Shown: positions 16,998 through 23,249, counted from the first letter of the stretch. The stretch is 29,547 nucleotides of DNA from CALARM01 sp964431735 (GCA_964431735.1 CAYSLJ010000094.1:1-29547); one strand, 5' to 3'. The notes: generated by a model not told the origin, from the sequence alone. Numbers and translations are program-made.

Positions 16998-17233
16998 TAT
17001 ATATGTTCCAGTCCATCATTTTCAGTTAAAATAAATTCTTTATCAATTTTATCTAATTCAGCCTGTATTTCAACATCTTTTGCCATTAGAGCAAGTTCAA
17101 TTTCAAAATTAGATTTTTCAGGAATATTTACTTTTTGTAAATGATTTGCAAGATATTCAATTAATAAAAGCTGTTCCTGATAAGATAAAAGTTCTACCAT
17201 TTGTTGAATTTTACTTAAAACAGGAGAAGGCAT
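16997..17233 (-). CDS. Antitoxin partner of the MazF-like toxin
   Basis: The 78-residue protein is helical and acidic in its second half, with a short N-terminal dimerisation-type segment (VLSKIQQMVELLSYQEQLLL). It does not show the AbrB fold of classic MazE. It resembles the small helical antitoxins that accompany MazF toxins in many bacteria and would bind toxin through its C-terminal tail (IDKEFILTENDGLEHI). The ribosome site is strong (AAGGAGGA) and an extended -10 promoter (17272-17280) lies upstream. Its promoter, leader and first codons were duplicated to 19476-19570. Confidence 0.7.
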   Translation of the reverse strand: MPSPVLSKIQQMVELLSYQEQLLLIEYLANHLQKVNIPEKSNFEIELALMAKDVEIQAELDKIDKEFILTENDGLEHI

Positions 17234-17271
17234 AAAAATCCTCCTTCAATATCGAATCTTTTCTAATATCT

Positions 17272-17280
17272 ATTATATCA
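17272..17280 (-). promoter_or_regulatory. Extended -10 promoter of the mazEF-like pair
   Basis: The minus strand reads TGATATAAT, a TGn-TATAAT extended -10 element, about 39 bases upstream of the antitoxin start. The -35 position falls inside the heptamer array and has no consensus. The same sequence occurs at 19545-19553. Confidence 0.6.
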
Positions 17281-17287
17281 TATATCC

Positions 17288-17350
17288 CATCACGCATTAC
17301 GCATCACGCATCACGCATTACGCATCACGCATTACGCATCACGCATCACG
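17288..17350 (-). repeat. Heptamer array, nine units, containing the acyl carrier protein stop codon
   Basis: Nine 7-bp units, GTGATGC or GTAATGC when read on the minus strand, fill 17288-17350. The edge is again TC|GTGATGC. The stop codon of the acyl carrier protein gene (17332-17334) is the TAA of a GTAATGC unit. The array lies upstream of the extended -10 promoter of the TA pair. Confidence 0.9.
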
Positions 17351-17577
17351 ATTTTACTCTCAATGGCCCTCCTCAGGTCTCCCACATTTTTAAAAGTCAG
17401 CAGTTCTTTTGTAGTAAATTTAATCTTAAACTTCTGTTCTATGGCAATAATAAGGTTCACATGTGACAGGGAATCCCATCCGTCCACATCTGCTGCCGTA
17501 GATGCATCCTGTACCGTTATGTCTTCATCATCAAAGACTGTGCGGAATATTCCGTTAAGTTCTTCAAAAATATTCAT
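17332..17577 (-). CDS. Acyl carrier protein
   Basis: This 81-residue protein is a four-helix acyl carrier protein with the phosphopantetheine attachment motif GWDSLSHV (Ser36), followed by NLIIAIEQKFKIKFTTKELL and FKNVGDLRRAIESK. It would carry an activated acyl group as a thioester for transfer by a ligase/acyltransferase system; the decayed MBOAT gene and the ligase at 23837-25468 are possible partners. The final residues (VMRDA) and the stop codon come from the heptamer array, so the natural C-terminus was altered. No ribosome site is clear for ATG 17577; the sequence GGAGG at about 17588 is somewhat close. A 3' fragment exists at 16493-16604. Confidence 0.9.
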   Translation of the reverse strand: MNIFEELNGIFRTVFDDEDITVQDASTAADVDGWDSLSHVNLIIAIEQKFKIKFTTKELLTFKNVGDLRRAIESKIVMRDA

Positions 17578-17624
17578 TTGTTTTCCTCCGGATATTTCAT
17601 AGTATTTTTACTTAATTCCTCGAC

Positions 17625-17659
17625 AGAGCTATAATATAAAGGTGTGGAAAATTAGAAAA
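17625..17659. repeat. 35-bp direct repeat, copy 1, flanking hicAB
   Basis: The sequence AGAGCTATAATATAAAGGTG and the following bases to GAAAAT match 18703-18737 (AGAGCTATAATAAAAAATTG onward), differing in a handful of positions. The two copies lie in the same direction on opposite sides of the hicAB pair, 18 to 20 bp being perfectly shared in blocks. Confidence 0.65.
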
Positions 17660-17822
17660 TAAGATAATGCAGAAAAAAAATTTAAGAGATTTTTTTAATT
17701 CCATCTATTAAATCTTTTCTGAATTCTCCTTAACTCCTGTTCTAAAAACCAGACTTAAATCTATATCCAGACCTTCAAAACCTTCAACTTTTATCTTATC
17801 GGATTTTGGTAATGGAAGAAAT

Positions 17823-17849
17823 AAAAAAAACCTGGGATTTGTACCAGGG
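17823..17849 (-). terminator. Rho-independent terminator after hicB
   Basis: On the minus strand CCTGG (17844-17848), an 8-base loop and CCAGG (17831-17835) form a short GC-rich hairpin followed directly by eight T residues. It begins ten bases past the hicB stop. The stem is only five pairs, so efficiency may be modest. Confidence 0.65.
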
Positions 17850-17857
17850 CTTTGGTG

Positions 17858-18289
17858 TTACACTCGAATTTTTTGCTTTAAGGATTCCTGCAAGGTTTGA
17901 GAAAAATTAATATGCTGTCCTGCTGCTATCTTATCTAACCATCGTGGAAGTGTGACCATACGATTAACAGATTTAGTTTCCCAGGCTTCCCTTAAACCTA
18001 TCATATACACTTCAATTAAAACTGTTTTAGTAAATTCTGCATCCTCATATTCAGGTTTTACTTGTTTTAATGGAGTAGGTTCGGGAATAGGATCATTATC
18101 TTCTTCCATGCATAAAATGTGACCGGATAGAGCTTCTTTTGCATTTTTTAAAGCTTCTTCATCATTTCTTCCAGAAGTTCCACAGCCGGGAAAGTCTGGA
18201 AATAATACACCAATTCTTTCACCTTCTTCATAATAAAATACTGCTGGATAAATATAAGTATCTTTCTTTTTTGTTTTTGCCATTTTCAT
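17858..18289 (-). CDS. hicB: HicB-family antitoxin
   Basis: The 143-residue protein opens with YIYPAVFYYEEGERIGVLFP, DFPGCGTSGRNDEEALKNAK, EALSGHILCMEEDNDPIPEP, the partially degraded dsRBD-like HicB core. Its second part (TVLIEVYMIGLREAWETKSV and a MVTLPRWLDKIAAGQHINFS segment) is the C-terminal helical DNA-binding region, here of the ribbon-helix-helix type. It neutralises HicA and would repress the promoter found at 18577-18605. The start is ATG after a GGGGAA site. About 60 bases separate it from hicA. An efficient-looking terminator follows. Confidence 0.88.
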   Translation of the reverse strand: MKMAKTKKKDTYIYPAVFYYEEGERIGVLFPDFPGCGTSGRNDEEALKNAKEALSGHILCMEEDNDPIPEPTPLKQVKPEYEDAEFTKTVLIEVYMIGLREAWETKSVNRMVTLPRWLDKIAAGQHINFSQTLQESLKQKIRV

Positions 18290-18351
18290 TCCCCTTTCTA
18301 AGTGATTTATAATTAAAGCAGGGAGACCGGGGAGGTTTCCCTCACCTTTTA

Positions 18352-18552
18352 TTATTTCAGACCTGCTTTTTTTAGCGCATCATTTACTACCCAGGGAGGC
18401 AGGTCTTTTACTGGATGTTGAATTGTTACTTTCCCTTTTTTCGTCGGATGCTTGAAGTGGTGATGGTCTCCCTGTGTTGCTACCAATATCCATCCGTCCT
18501 CTTCTATCATCCTTTTCAAATCCCTTGAACTTATTCCCCTCTTTTTTTTCAT
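18352..18552 (-). CDS. hicA: HicA-family mRNA interferase toxin
   Basis: This 66-residue protein is a complete HicA: ISSRDLKRMIEEDGWILVAT, then the catalytic His region QGDHHHFKHPTKKGKVTIQH, and PVKDLPPWVVNDALKKAGL. HicA proteins bind double-stranded RNA and degrade mRNA through the conserved His. As usual the toxin gene precedes the antitoxin. A very strong ribosome site (GGGAGGGAG) and an operator-bearing promoter lie upstream. The module is bounded by 35-bp direct repeats. Intactness and typical arrangement make activity likely. Confidence 0.93.
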   Translation of the reverse strand: MKKKRGISSRDLKRMIEEDGWILVATQGDHHHFKHPTKKGKVTIQHPVKDLPPWVVNDALKKAGLK

Positions 18553-18576
18553 CCTCTGCTCCCTCCCTCTGATATT

Positions 18577-18605
18577 ATAATAACATATATAATTATATAT
18601 GTCAA
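18577..18605 (-). promoter_or_regulatory. hicAB promoter with a 20-bp perfect palindrome as operator
   Basis: On the minus strand TTGACA (18600-18605) and TATTAT (18577-18582) are 17 bases apart, in front of hicA. A perfect 20-bp palindrome, ACATATATAA and its complement, occupies 18583-18602 and therefore covers the whole spacer and touches the -35. This is the expected site for HicB or HicAB repression. Confidence 0.78.
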
Positions 18606-18702
18606 TAAATAATGTAAATATAGTTAAAATAACTACAAATAGTCAATAAATATACTTAATGTTTATCAAAACCCTGTTATCTCCCGACTATAAAAATGTG
18701 AG

Positions 18703-18737
18703 AGAGCTATAATAAAAAATTGTGGAAAATCAGAAAG
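18703..18737. repeat. 35-bp direct repeat, copy 2, flanking hicAB
   Basis: This copy corresponds to 17625-17659. It lies between the hicA promoter side and the end of the second vapC gene. No longer similarity extends beyond the 35 bp. The short shared TATAAT-like part could also be read as promoter sequence, but the extra GTGGAAAAT match makes a duplication more likely. Confidence 0.6.
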
Positions 18738-18798
18738 TGATGATTAATTTTTATTCTTGCTGTAACCTTTTCAAAATTAGATTTTTCTACATAACTTC

Positions 18799-19224
18799 TT
18801 AGCTATTCAATAATAAAGCCTGAAAATCTGCCTGTTGAAAATGTTTATCACTCGTTAATGCATAAATCAGACTATAGTCTTTCATCACGATAAATGAAAT
18901 ACAGTCTGTCAGGCTCCACTCCTTATCAAGTCTTTCCTGGTAAAGTATTAAATCTCTTTTATATAAATTTTCTGAAAGAGGAATAATTTTATTATTCGGG
19001 TCTGCTTCAAGATAATTAATTAGTTCAATAGCAACTCCCCTGTATTTTCTCTTTGATAATGAATTGGCAATTTCTAAAATAACTGCTTTTGTAGTAAATA
19101 ACCCGGCATTATTTCTTTCTAATTCAATAGATATAGCTTCAGCCTGTGTATGATATTGATCTTTTAAAGAACACAATGCTATTACATACGAAGTATCAAG
19201 AAAAATTTTATTCCCTATCATCAA
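18799..19224 (-). CDS. vapC: VapC-type PIN-domain toxin (paralogue of 15708-16127)
   Basis: The 141-residue PIN protein shows Asp10 (IFLDTSYVIAL), Glu51 (KAVILEIANSL), Asp107 (SLTDCISF) and Asp126 (ALTSDKHFQQADF). It aligns without gaps to the VapC at 15708-16127 over nearly the whole length and shares LINYLEADP-like and KEW-x-x-TDCISF segments, so they are clear paralogues. The antitoxin gene lies seven bases upstream. It is probably an RNA-cleaving toxin. Expression is likely driven by the duplicated mazE promoter at about 19545-19553, since no other promoter is evident before the antitoxin. Confidence 0.9.
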   Translation of the reverse strand: MMIGNKIFLDTSYVIALCSLKDQYHTQAEAISIELERNNAGLFTTKAVILEIANSLSKRKYRGVAIELINYLEADPNNKIIPLSENLYKRDLILYQERLDKEWSLTDCISFIVMKDYSLIYALTSDKHFQQADFQALLLNS

Positions 19225-19231
19225 TTACCCC

Positions 19232-19441
19232 TCAATAAAGATAATCGTCAATACGGGACGACCAATCGGAAGGGCCTTCTATGTTAACTGAACGTGCAAA
19301 CCTGAGGAATGAACCTGGTTTTGTTTTTTCTGAAGAATCCATCTGAATTATTATATTTACACAGCTATTGGGAGGTAAATCTAATGGTTCATTAGGTTTT
19401 AATACATAACCATCAAAAATTGCCTGAATTATTTTGCTCAT
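19232..19441 (-). CDS. DUF104 (AF2212-like) antitoxin
   Basis: The 69-residue protein starts KIIQAIFDGYVLKPNEPLDL and continues with a beta strand (CVNIIIQM) and an acidic tail containing NIEGPSDWSSRIDDYLY, as in the DUF104 antitoxin at 16117-16356. It should bind the VapC encoded next to it. Its ATG is preceded by GAGGTGA. Immediately upstream lies a 14-codon open frame starting with the duplicated mazE ribosome site (19462-19506), which may act as a leader peptide. Confidence 0.82.
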   Translation of the reverse strand: MSKIIQAIFDGYVLKPNEPLDLPPNSCVNIIIQMDSSEKTKPGSFLRFARSVNIEGPSDWSSRIDDYLY

Positions 19442-19461
19442 ATTTTATCACCTCAATATTA

Positions 19462-19506
19462 TTATAACAGGAGAAGTTGAATTTTACTTAAAACAGGAGA
19501 AGGCAT
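19462..19506 (-). CDS. 14-residue leader peptide made from the duplicated mazE start
   Basis: Starting with the same strong ribosome site (GGAGGA) and ATG as the antitoxin at 16997-17233, this frame encodes MPSPVLSKIQLLLL and stops with TAA at 19462-19464, 21 bases before the DUF104 antitoxin start. The first ten codons are the copied antitoxin start. Translation is plausible; whether it has any role is unknown. Confidence 0.5.
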   Translation of the reverse strand: MPSPVLSKIQLLLL

Positions 19507-19570
19507 AAAAATCCTCCTTCAATATCGAATCTTTTCTAATATCTATTATATCATATATCCCATCACGCAT
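19476..19570 (-). repeat. 95-bp duplication of the mazE promoter, leader and first codons
   Basis: Bases 19476-19570 are identical, as far as I can see, to 17203-17297, including the TGATATAAT extended -10 (19545-19553 here), the GGAGGA ribosome site and ten codons. Both copies end in heptamer arrays. The identity shows the duplication is recent, and the copied promoter points into the vapBC pair downstream. Confidence 0.9.
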
Positions 19571-19602
19571 CACGCATCACGCATCACGCATCACGCATTA
19601 CG
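19561..19602 (-). repeat. Heptamer array, six units
   Basis: Six 7-bp units, five GTGATGC and one GTAATGC on the minus strand, lie directly after the stop (19606-19608) of the Rpn C-terminal fragment, in its sense direction, and next to the duplicated promoter. Confidence 0.9.
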
Positions 19603-19605
19603 CCC

Positions 19606-20148
19606 CTAAAACTCATTCTCCCCTATCTCAAGTATCCTGGCAACTTCTTTCCTCTCTATGCCGGCAAGAAGCATCTTCCTGGCAGATTCAATCTTCCCTT
19701 CCAGCTTCCCTTCCAGCTTCCCTTCCAGTTTCCCTTTTTCCATCCCTTTTTCCATACCTTTTTCTATACCTTTTTCCATTCCCTTTTCCATTCCCTTTTC
19801 CATTCCCTTTTCCATTCCCTCTTTCAACCCCTTGCTGTATCCATAACGTTCAAAAGTTGTTACATATGGCATTCCGCTCACCTCCTCAAACTTGCTCATT
19901 TCTTCATAATAAATTTTCTCATATTCTTCCGGCAGATTTATTAACCAGTCGATAAATCTTAATAATTTCAGAGAATCTTTCCTGTTAAAAACAGATTTTG
20001 ATAACACTATTTTCAGTGATAATTTTTTATCATTATCTTTCTTCACTTCAAGAAGTCTTATATATGTTTCCACTACTATAGCAAAAGGATTTTCGCTATT
20101 TTTCAACTCATCGAGCCTGTCTTTATAATCTATTATAGTTAGTTTCAT
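19606..20148 (-). pseudogene. C-terminal part of a split Rpn nuclease gene
   Basis: The 180-residue frame lacks the catalytic core. It starts MKLTIIDYKDRLDELKNSEN, the segment that in Rpn proteins follows the FEYPVVKL strand, then has the helical middle, a long charged tract of KGMEKG and EGKLEGKL repeats (about residues 108-155) and a tail with ARKMLLAGIERKEVARILEI. The matching N-terminal part is at 20232-20681; together about 330 residues make a normal Rpn protein. A heptamer array (20173-20200) sits in the gap. The ATG has no convincing ribosome site. The 12-bp and 15-bp repeats are encoded by near-identical units like those at bases 1-50. Confidence 0.82.
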
Positions 20149-20172
20149 AACTTATTAGAAATTAAGTGCTTC

Positions 20173-20200
20173 GTGACGCGTAACGCGTGACGCGTGACGC
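20173..20200 (+). repeat. Heptamer array inserted in the split Rpn gene
   Basis: Four units (GTGACGC, GTAACGC, GTGACGC, GTGACGC) after a TC edge and followed by GAGGATTATC. The array and its flanks (about 20150-20231) separate the two halves of an Rpn gene; AAATTA at the end of the first half and AAACTA at the start of the second could be the remains of a short target duplication. Confidence 0.85.
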
Positions 20201-20231
20201 GAGGATTATCTGTAATTTGTTGTGAACTACA

Positions 20232-20681
20232 CTATAATTTTACTACAGGATAATCAAATATATGACGGAAAAGACCTGCTCTGAACTCATAAGGGCCGGG
20301 ACGAAATCTTTTATCTTCATCAGTGAGAATAACCAGGCTTACAACTTCTTTATGATATTTGTCAAAAATTCTGTAATTATACGTGTAGATACGTTCGGAA
20401 AATTTCTTTTCCCTTTTTCCCTGCACTTCTACATGACAGAGACACCACCGTTCAGTACCATCTTTAAAATAGATTTTAACCAGCTTATCGGCAAATCTTT
20501 TACCTGTTTCACCGGTTTTTATTATCTTTTGAAGTTCCTTATCCAGAAAGACTGGCTCTTTAGAAAAATCTATCTCGTTATATAAATCATAAAAGAAAAA
20601 CTCCATAAACTGAGGAAACAGTTCCTCCAGGATATCTTTCCATGCGCTGTCTTCTAATTTATTATATCTTTTAACGGCCAT
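20232..20681 (-). pseudogene. N-terminal catalytic part of the split Rpn nuclease gene
   Basis: The 149-residue frame holds the PD-(D/E)XK core: FPQFMEFFFYDLYNEIDFSK, FADKLVKIYFKDG (catalytic Asp), CLCHVEVQGKREKKFSERIY (Glu-x-Gln) and a long strand ending RHIFDYPVVKL. The frame then meets a TAG where other family members continue into TIIDYKDRL, which is where the downstream fragment at 20148 starts. Its promoter (20704-20732) and an AAGGAA ribosome site look intact. The truncated product keeps the catalytic residues, so residual activity cannot be excluded. Confidence 0.82.
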
Positions 20682-20703
20682 TAATCAGTTCCTTTCACAT
20701 TTT

Positions 20704-20732
20704 ATTATAAATCTTTTTACAGATTTTGTCTA
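20704..20732 (-). promoter_or_regulatory. Sigma70-type promoter of the split Rpn gene (copy of 16402-16430)
   Basis: TAGACA (20727-20732, minus strand) and TATAAT (20704-20709) have a 17-base spacer, 23 bases from the start codon. Similarity to the promoter at 16402-16430 extends over about 43 bases and ends abruptly on both sides. Confidence 0.75.
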
Positions 20733-20748
20733 TTTTCCGGAAATACCA

Positions 20749-21000
20749 CTATGATCTGCATGAAGGACATAGACCATCTTCAATATCTTTATTATATTCC
20801 ATGCAATAGTAACAAATTCCGAGTTTTTCTCCTATATCTTCAAGAATTTCTCCATCGTTGCAGTCATATTCATTGCCTATACTTAAGATTTCATTTACGA
20901 ATTTTTTTGTTTCTACAGGGTTCATATGAGAAAAATAACCTCTTTTTTCGAGAAGTATTAATACTTCATTCAACATATAACTTCCATCATGATTCGACAT
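20749..21000 (-). CDS. Small protein with a C-terminal zinc-ribbon-like Cys cluster
   Basis: I do not recognise the family. The 83 residues contain a helical N-terminus (MLNEVLILLEKRGYFSHMNP and ETKKFVNEILSIGNEYDCND) and a C-terminal pair of cysteine knuckles, CYYC and CPSC, 16 residues apart, as in zinc ribbons or rubredoxin-like knuckles. The ribosome site AAAGGA is present nine bases before the ATG. It lies upstream of and in the same direction as the split Rpn gene. A nucleic-acid-binding accessory role is possible, but nothing in the sequence proves it. Confidence 0.6.
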   Translation of the reverse strand: MSNHDGSYMLNEVLILLEKRGYFSHMNPVETKKFVNEILSIGNEYDCNDGEILEDIGEKLGICYYCMEYNKDIEDGLCPSCRS

Positions 21001-21055
21001 TACATTCTTCCTTTCTGATATTCTTTTTACACAGCCATATAAACTGTGTTTTTTA

Positions 21056-21231
21056 TTACTGACCCGGGCATAAACATTTAATTAAGAAATAAGAATTTTA
21101 TTAATTATCTCTTTCCTCGCGTCACGCGTTACGCGTTACGCGTCACGATTATTTAATTGTCATTCCTAAATGTCTTCCTCACCTCACGCATTATGAGAGC
21201 ATATATGTATTATTTATGCTTACCTCAGCAA
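21056..21231 (-). mobile_element. 176-bp TIR element with an internal heptamer array
   Basis: The element starts TTACTGACCCGGGCATAAAC and ends, in inverted form, with the complement of TTGCTGAGGTAAGCATAAAT. Inside, four heptamers occupy 21119-21146 on the minus strand. A similar unit, in the opposite orientation, is at 25656-25760. Ends share TTRCTGA and GGGCATAA/AGCATAA blocks. It has no coding capacity. Flanking target duplication is not evident. The remainder of 21001-21336 shows nothing else. Confidence 0.72.
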
Positions 21232-21336
21232 TTAAATTATTGTGTTATCATTGTAAAATAACCTGAATAACATTATAAATAAAAATTACCTATAATCAAT
21301 AATTAAAGACAAAAAATACTTATTTACAGTATAAAC

Positions 21337-21588
21337 TCAGTCTCTTCCACCATGTTTTTTTTCTTCTCTCATTTTCAGTAATTTTATTACCATTGGATCT
21401 TGAGCAGCTCTACAGAGTTCTTTTAATGCCATTACTATTTCTTCTTCCTCTTTAAGCTCTTCCGGTATATCGTCAAAACTTTTTATCTCCAGATCACCGA
21501 GAAATAATTTGCCGGACTTCAAAAGTTCATCATCATCTATATCTTTCTTATTGGACTTATTCTGTACTTCGTCTTTTCTGTTTTCCAT
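21337..21588 (-). CDS. Small acidic orphan protein
   Basis: This frame encodes 83 residues, highly charged and probably helical throughout: KDIDDDELLKSGKLFLGDLE, SFDDIPEELKEEEEIVMALK and a basic end EEKKHGGRD. I do not recognise a family; size and composition would fit an antitoxin or an adaptor. A second, overlapping minus-strand frame (21537-21686) reads into it from upstream. No strong ribosome site is seen for ATG 21588. The neighbourhood is made of toxin fragments, so it may be a surviving antitoxin or a relic. Confidence 0.45.
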   Translation of the reverse strand: MENRKDEVQNKSNKKDIDDDELLKSGKLFLGDLEIKSFDDIPEELKEEEEIVMALKELCRAAQDPMVIKLLKMREEKKHGGRD

Positions 21589-21686
21589 ATCTTCTTTATT
21601 TCATCACTGAATACCTCATCGTAAATATCATTTTCAGCACCTAACCATTCTGTATAACCGGTTGAGGAAGCCTGTAACCTTAACAT
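21537..21686 (-). CDS. Possible antitoxin-like short frame overlapping the orphan gene
   Basis: From ATG 21686 the frame encodes 49 residues, MLRLQASSTGYTEWLGAEND, IYDEVFSDEIKKIWKTEKTK and a basic end, stopping at 21537. An acidic W-x-x-x-E-D/N-x-I/V-Y-D ending is common in small antitoxins. The frame remains open upstream to about 21790, so its real start could be further away. It overlaps the start of 21337-21588 by about 50 bases, which is unusual. This is tentative. Confidence 0.3.
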   Translation of the reverse strand: MLRLQASSTGYTEWLGAENDIYDEVFSDEIKKIWKTEKTKYRISPIRKI

Positions 21687-21759
21687 TTCTTCAACATCTT
21701 CTTTTTCTTTTAAATAATTTGCAAAGTGAACAAGTATATAATTTAGAGGAGAAACTGTT

Positions 21760-21822
21760 ATGAGAAAATTAAAGCTATATCTGGAAACATCAGTATGGAG
21801 TTATTATTACTCAAAGGATTAA
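21760..21822 (+). pseudogene. N-terminal fragment of a PIN-domain toxin
   Basis: Twenty codons, MRKLKLYLETSVWSYYYSKD, follow a good ribosome site (GAGGAG, spacing 8) and stop at 21820-21822. LYLETSVW is the characteristic start of a PIN-domain subfamily, with the first acidic residue in ETS. The remaining 100 or more residues are missing, so it is a truncated remnant. Confidence 0.75.
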
Positions 21823-21823
21823 A

Positions 21824-21970
21824 TCAAATATCTTTATAACTTAAGACTTTAACAAAATTAAAATGTCTGGTATTTTCAGTAATAATTATACCGTTAATAC
21901 TTAAACAGAGAGATGATAAAATAATATCACAGCCTAATTCTTTTAATCCAGAAGTTGGAATTCCCTGGGA
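21824..21970 (-). pseudogene. C-terminal fragment of a VapC-like PIN toxin
   Basis: The minus strand ends GIPTSGLKELGCDIILSSLC, LSINGIIITENTRHFNFVKV, LSYKDI and TGA at 21824-21826. The pattern D-x-I-L-S...T-x-N-x-RHF is the C-terminal third of VapC proteins (NTRHF with its last acidic/Asn position). Upstream sequence to 22093 does not continue the domain. It abuts, tail to tail, the PIN N-terminal fragment on the plus strand, which belongs to a different subfamily. Confidence 0.7.
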
Positions 21971-22093
21971 GGTGTAAAATAAAAGCTGGTTTATTTTACG
22001 CTCCCAGACTCTAAAAAGATATAGAATTGCCCCATTGAATATGATATAATTTATATAAAAGTAATGTACTGAACAGAAAGGCAGGTGACATTT

Positions 22094-22921
22094 ATGCCTG
22101 ATATAGAGGAAAGAGTCAGTACTCTGGAGGGGGCACTGATGAGACTGGCTTATATGCAGGTCAACACACAGATCAATCTGAATGACCTGAGTAATCTGGT
22201 GAAACACACTCAGGCAGCACTTGAAGAATCTGACAAAAAATCCAGGGCAGCACTTGAAGAATCTGACAGAAAATCCAGGGCAGCACTTGAAGAATCTGAC
22301 AGAAAATCCAGGACTGCCAGAGATAAAGACTGGGAAAAGTTTCAGGCAGCTATGGACGAAGGATGGAAGAAATCTCAGGCAGCTATGGAGGAATTCAAAA
22401 AAGAAAACCAGATAATAATAAAAGAAATGAAAGATGATGCTACACGGTCACGGAAAGAGGCTAATTACAAATGGGGCAAAATGGCAGAAAAACTCGGAAC
22501 TCTTGTGGAAGATATGGTTGCTCCAAATATTAAATCTATTGCAAAAAAATATTTTAATCTCACAGAATGTGAAGATTTTATGACAAACAGGGAGAAAAGG
22601 CACCCGGTAGATAAAGGAAGAGAAAAAGAATTCGATGTTATAGCAGTATATGGAGATACAGTAATACTTAATGAAACAAAAGTGACTCCGAGAATGAAAT
22701 ATGTGGAAGAATTTATAGAATTCGTTAAAAAAGGCACTTTCTATGAATTTTTCCCTGAATATAATGGTAAAAGACTTATTCCCATATTTGCATCAATGAA
22801 TATACCTGATAATGTCATCACACATCTGTCACGAAATAACATACTGGCTATGGCAATGGGTGAAGAAAATATGGATATAGTTAACCCGGAAATAATCCAA
22901 TATATGTTTGACAGGGGATAG
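22094..22921 (+). CDS. Coiled-coil protein with C-terminal PD-(D/E)XK nuclease-like domain (DUF3782-like)
   Basis: The 275-residue protein starts at ATG 22094, five bases after AGGTGA; GTG 22085 is an in-frame alternative without a better site. Residues 1-120 are a coiled coil with three AALEESD(K/R)KSR repeats of 11 residues, encoded by 33-bp direct repeats at about 22217-22315. The C-terminal domain has KLGTLVEDMVAP, then REKEFDVIAVYGDTVILNET, KVTPRMKYVEEFIEF, giving Asp and the Glu-x-Lys of a PD-(D/E)XK fold. Related uncharacterised proteins are frequent in cyanobacteria, archaea and uncultured phyla. DNA metabolism is a guess. The related gene at 23368-23790 is truncated. Confidence 0.7.
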   Translation: MPDIEERVSTLEGALMRLAYMQVNTQINLNDLSNLVKHTQAALEESDKKSRAALEESDRKSRAALEESDRKSRTARDKDWEKFQAAMDEGWKKSQAAMEEFKKENQIIIKEMKDDATRSRKEANYKWGKMAEKLGTLVEDMVAPNIKSIAKKYFNLTECEDFMTNREKRHPVDKGREKEFDVIAVYGDTVILNETKVTPRMKYVEEFIEFVKKGTFYEFFPEYNGKRLIPIFASMNIPDNVITHLSRNNILAMAMGEENMDIVNPEIIQYMFDRG

Positions 22922-23046
22922 GATTCAAGGAAATATGACCATTTATCTATTGAGTTTTTAAGCTCCTTCTCTTTTTTGTCAAATTTTGAAAGTTCCAGAA
23001 AATAATATAATATCTCAGACAGGTATTCTTCATTTGCCAGGGTCTC
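22922..23046 (-). pseudogene. Fragment of an Rpn/PD-(D/E)XK transposase-family protein
   Basis: The minus strand is open from 23046 to the end of the neighbouring plus-strand gene: ETLANEEYLSEILYYFLELS then KFDKKEKELKNSIDKWSYFL. The pattern ...FLELSKFdK...L...idKWsYFL is typical of the segment in the middle of PD-(D/E)XK family transposases (Rpn relatives). Upstream in frame a stop follows. It is a relic of about 42 codons. The rest of 22922-23367 holds the hairpin repeat at 23250-23321 and otherwise nothing I recognise. Confidence 0.6.
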
Positions 23047-23249
23047 TCCTCAGGTTATAGATTCTATTTCCCCTGTCTTTGCAAGCCTTACACAGCGGAA
23101 AGGACAGGTGATTTTACATATTTATATGCATTAACTATAATTTTCAGTAAAGGTGAATTTACCTGTCGTAAAAAAACGCAATTATGGCCAGAGCCGGGAT
23201 TATATGTTATAATATTATAGTTAGTTGCATAACGATTCATAATTAATGA

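Noticed and set aside
17708..17857. Open in-frame extension of 49 codons after the hicB stop (contains KIKVEGFEGLDIDLSLVFR)
   Set aside because: It reads well but starts at a stop codon, passes through the terminator hairpin and lacks a start or ribosome site; it could be a gene-end relic but I cannot identify it.
21824..22207. 127-residue minus-strand protein
   Set aside because: Only its last 48 residues resemble a PIN domain; the first part is antisense to the leader of the gene at 22094 and looks non-coding.
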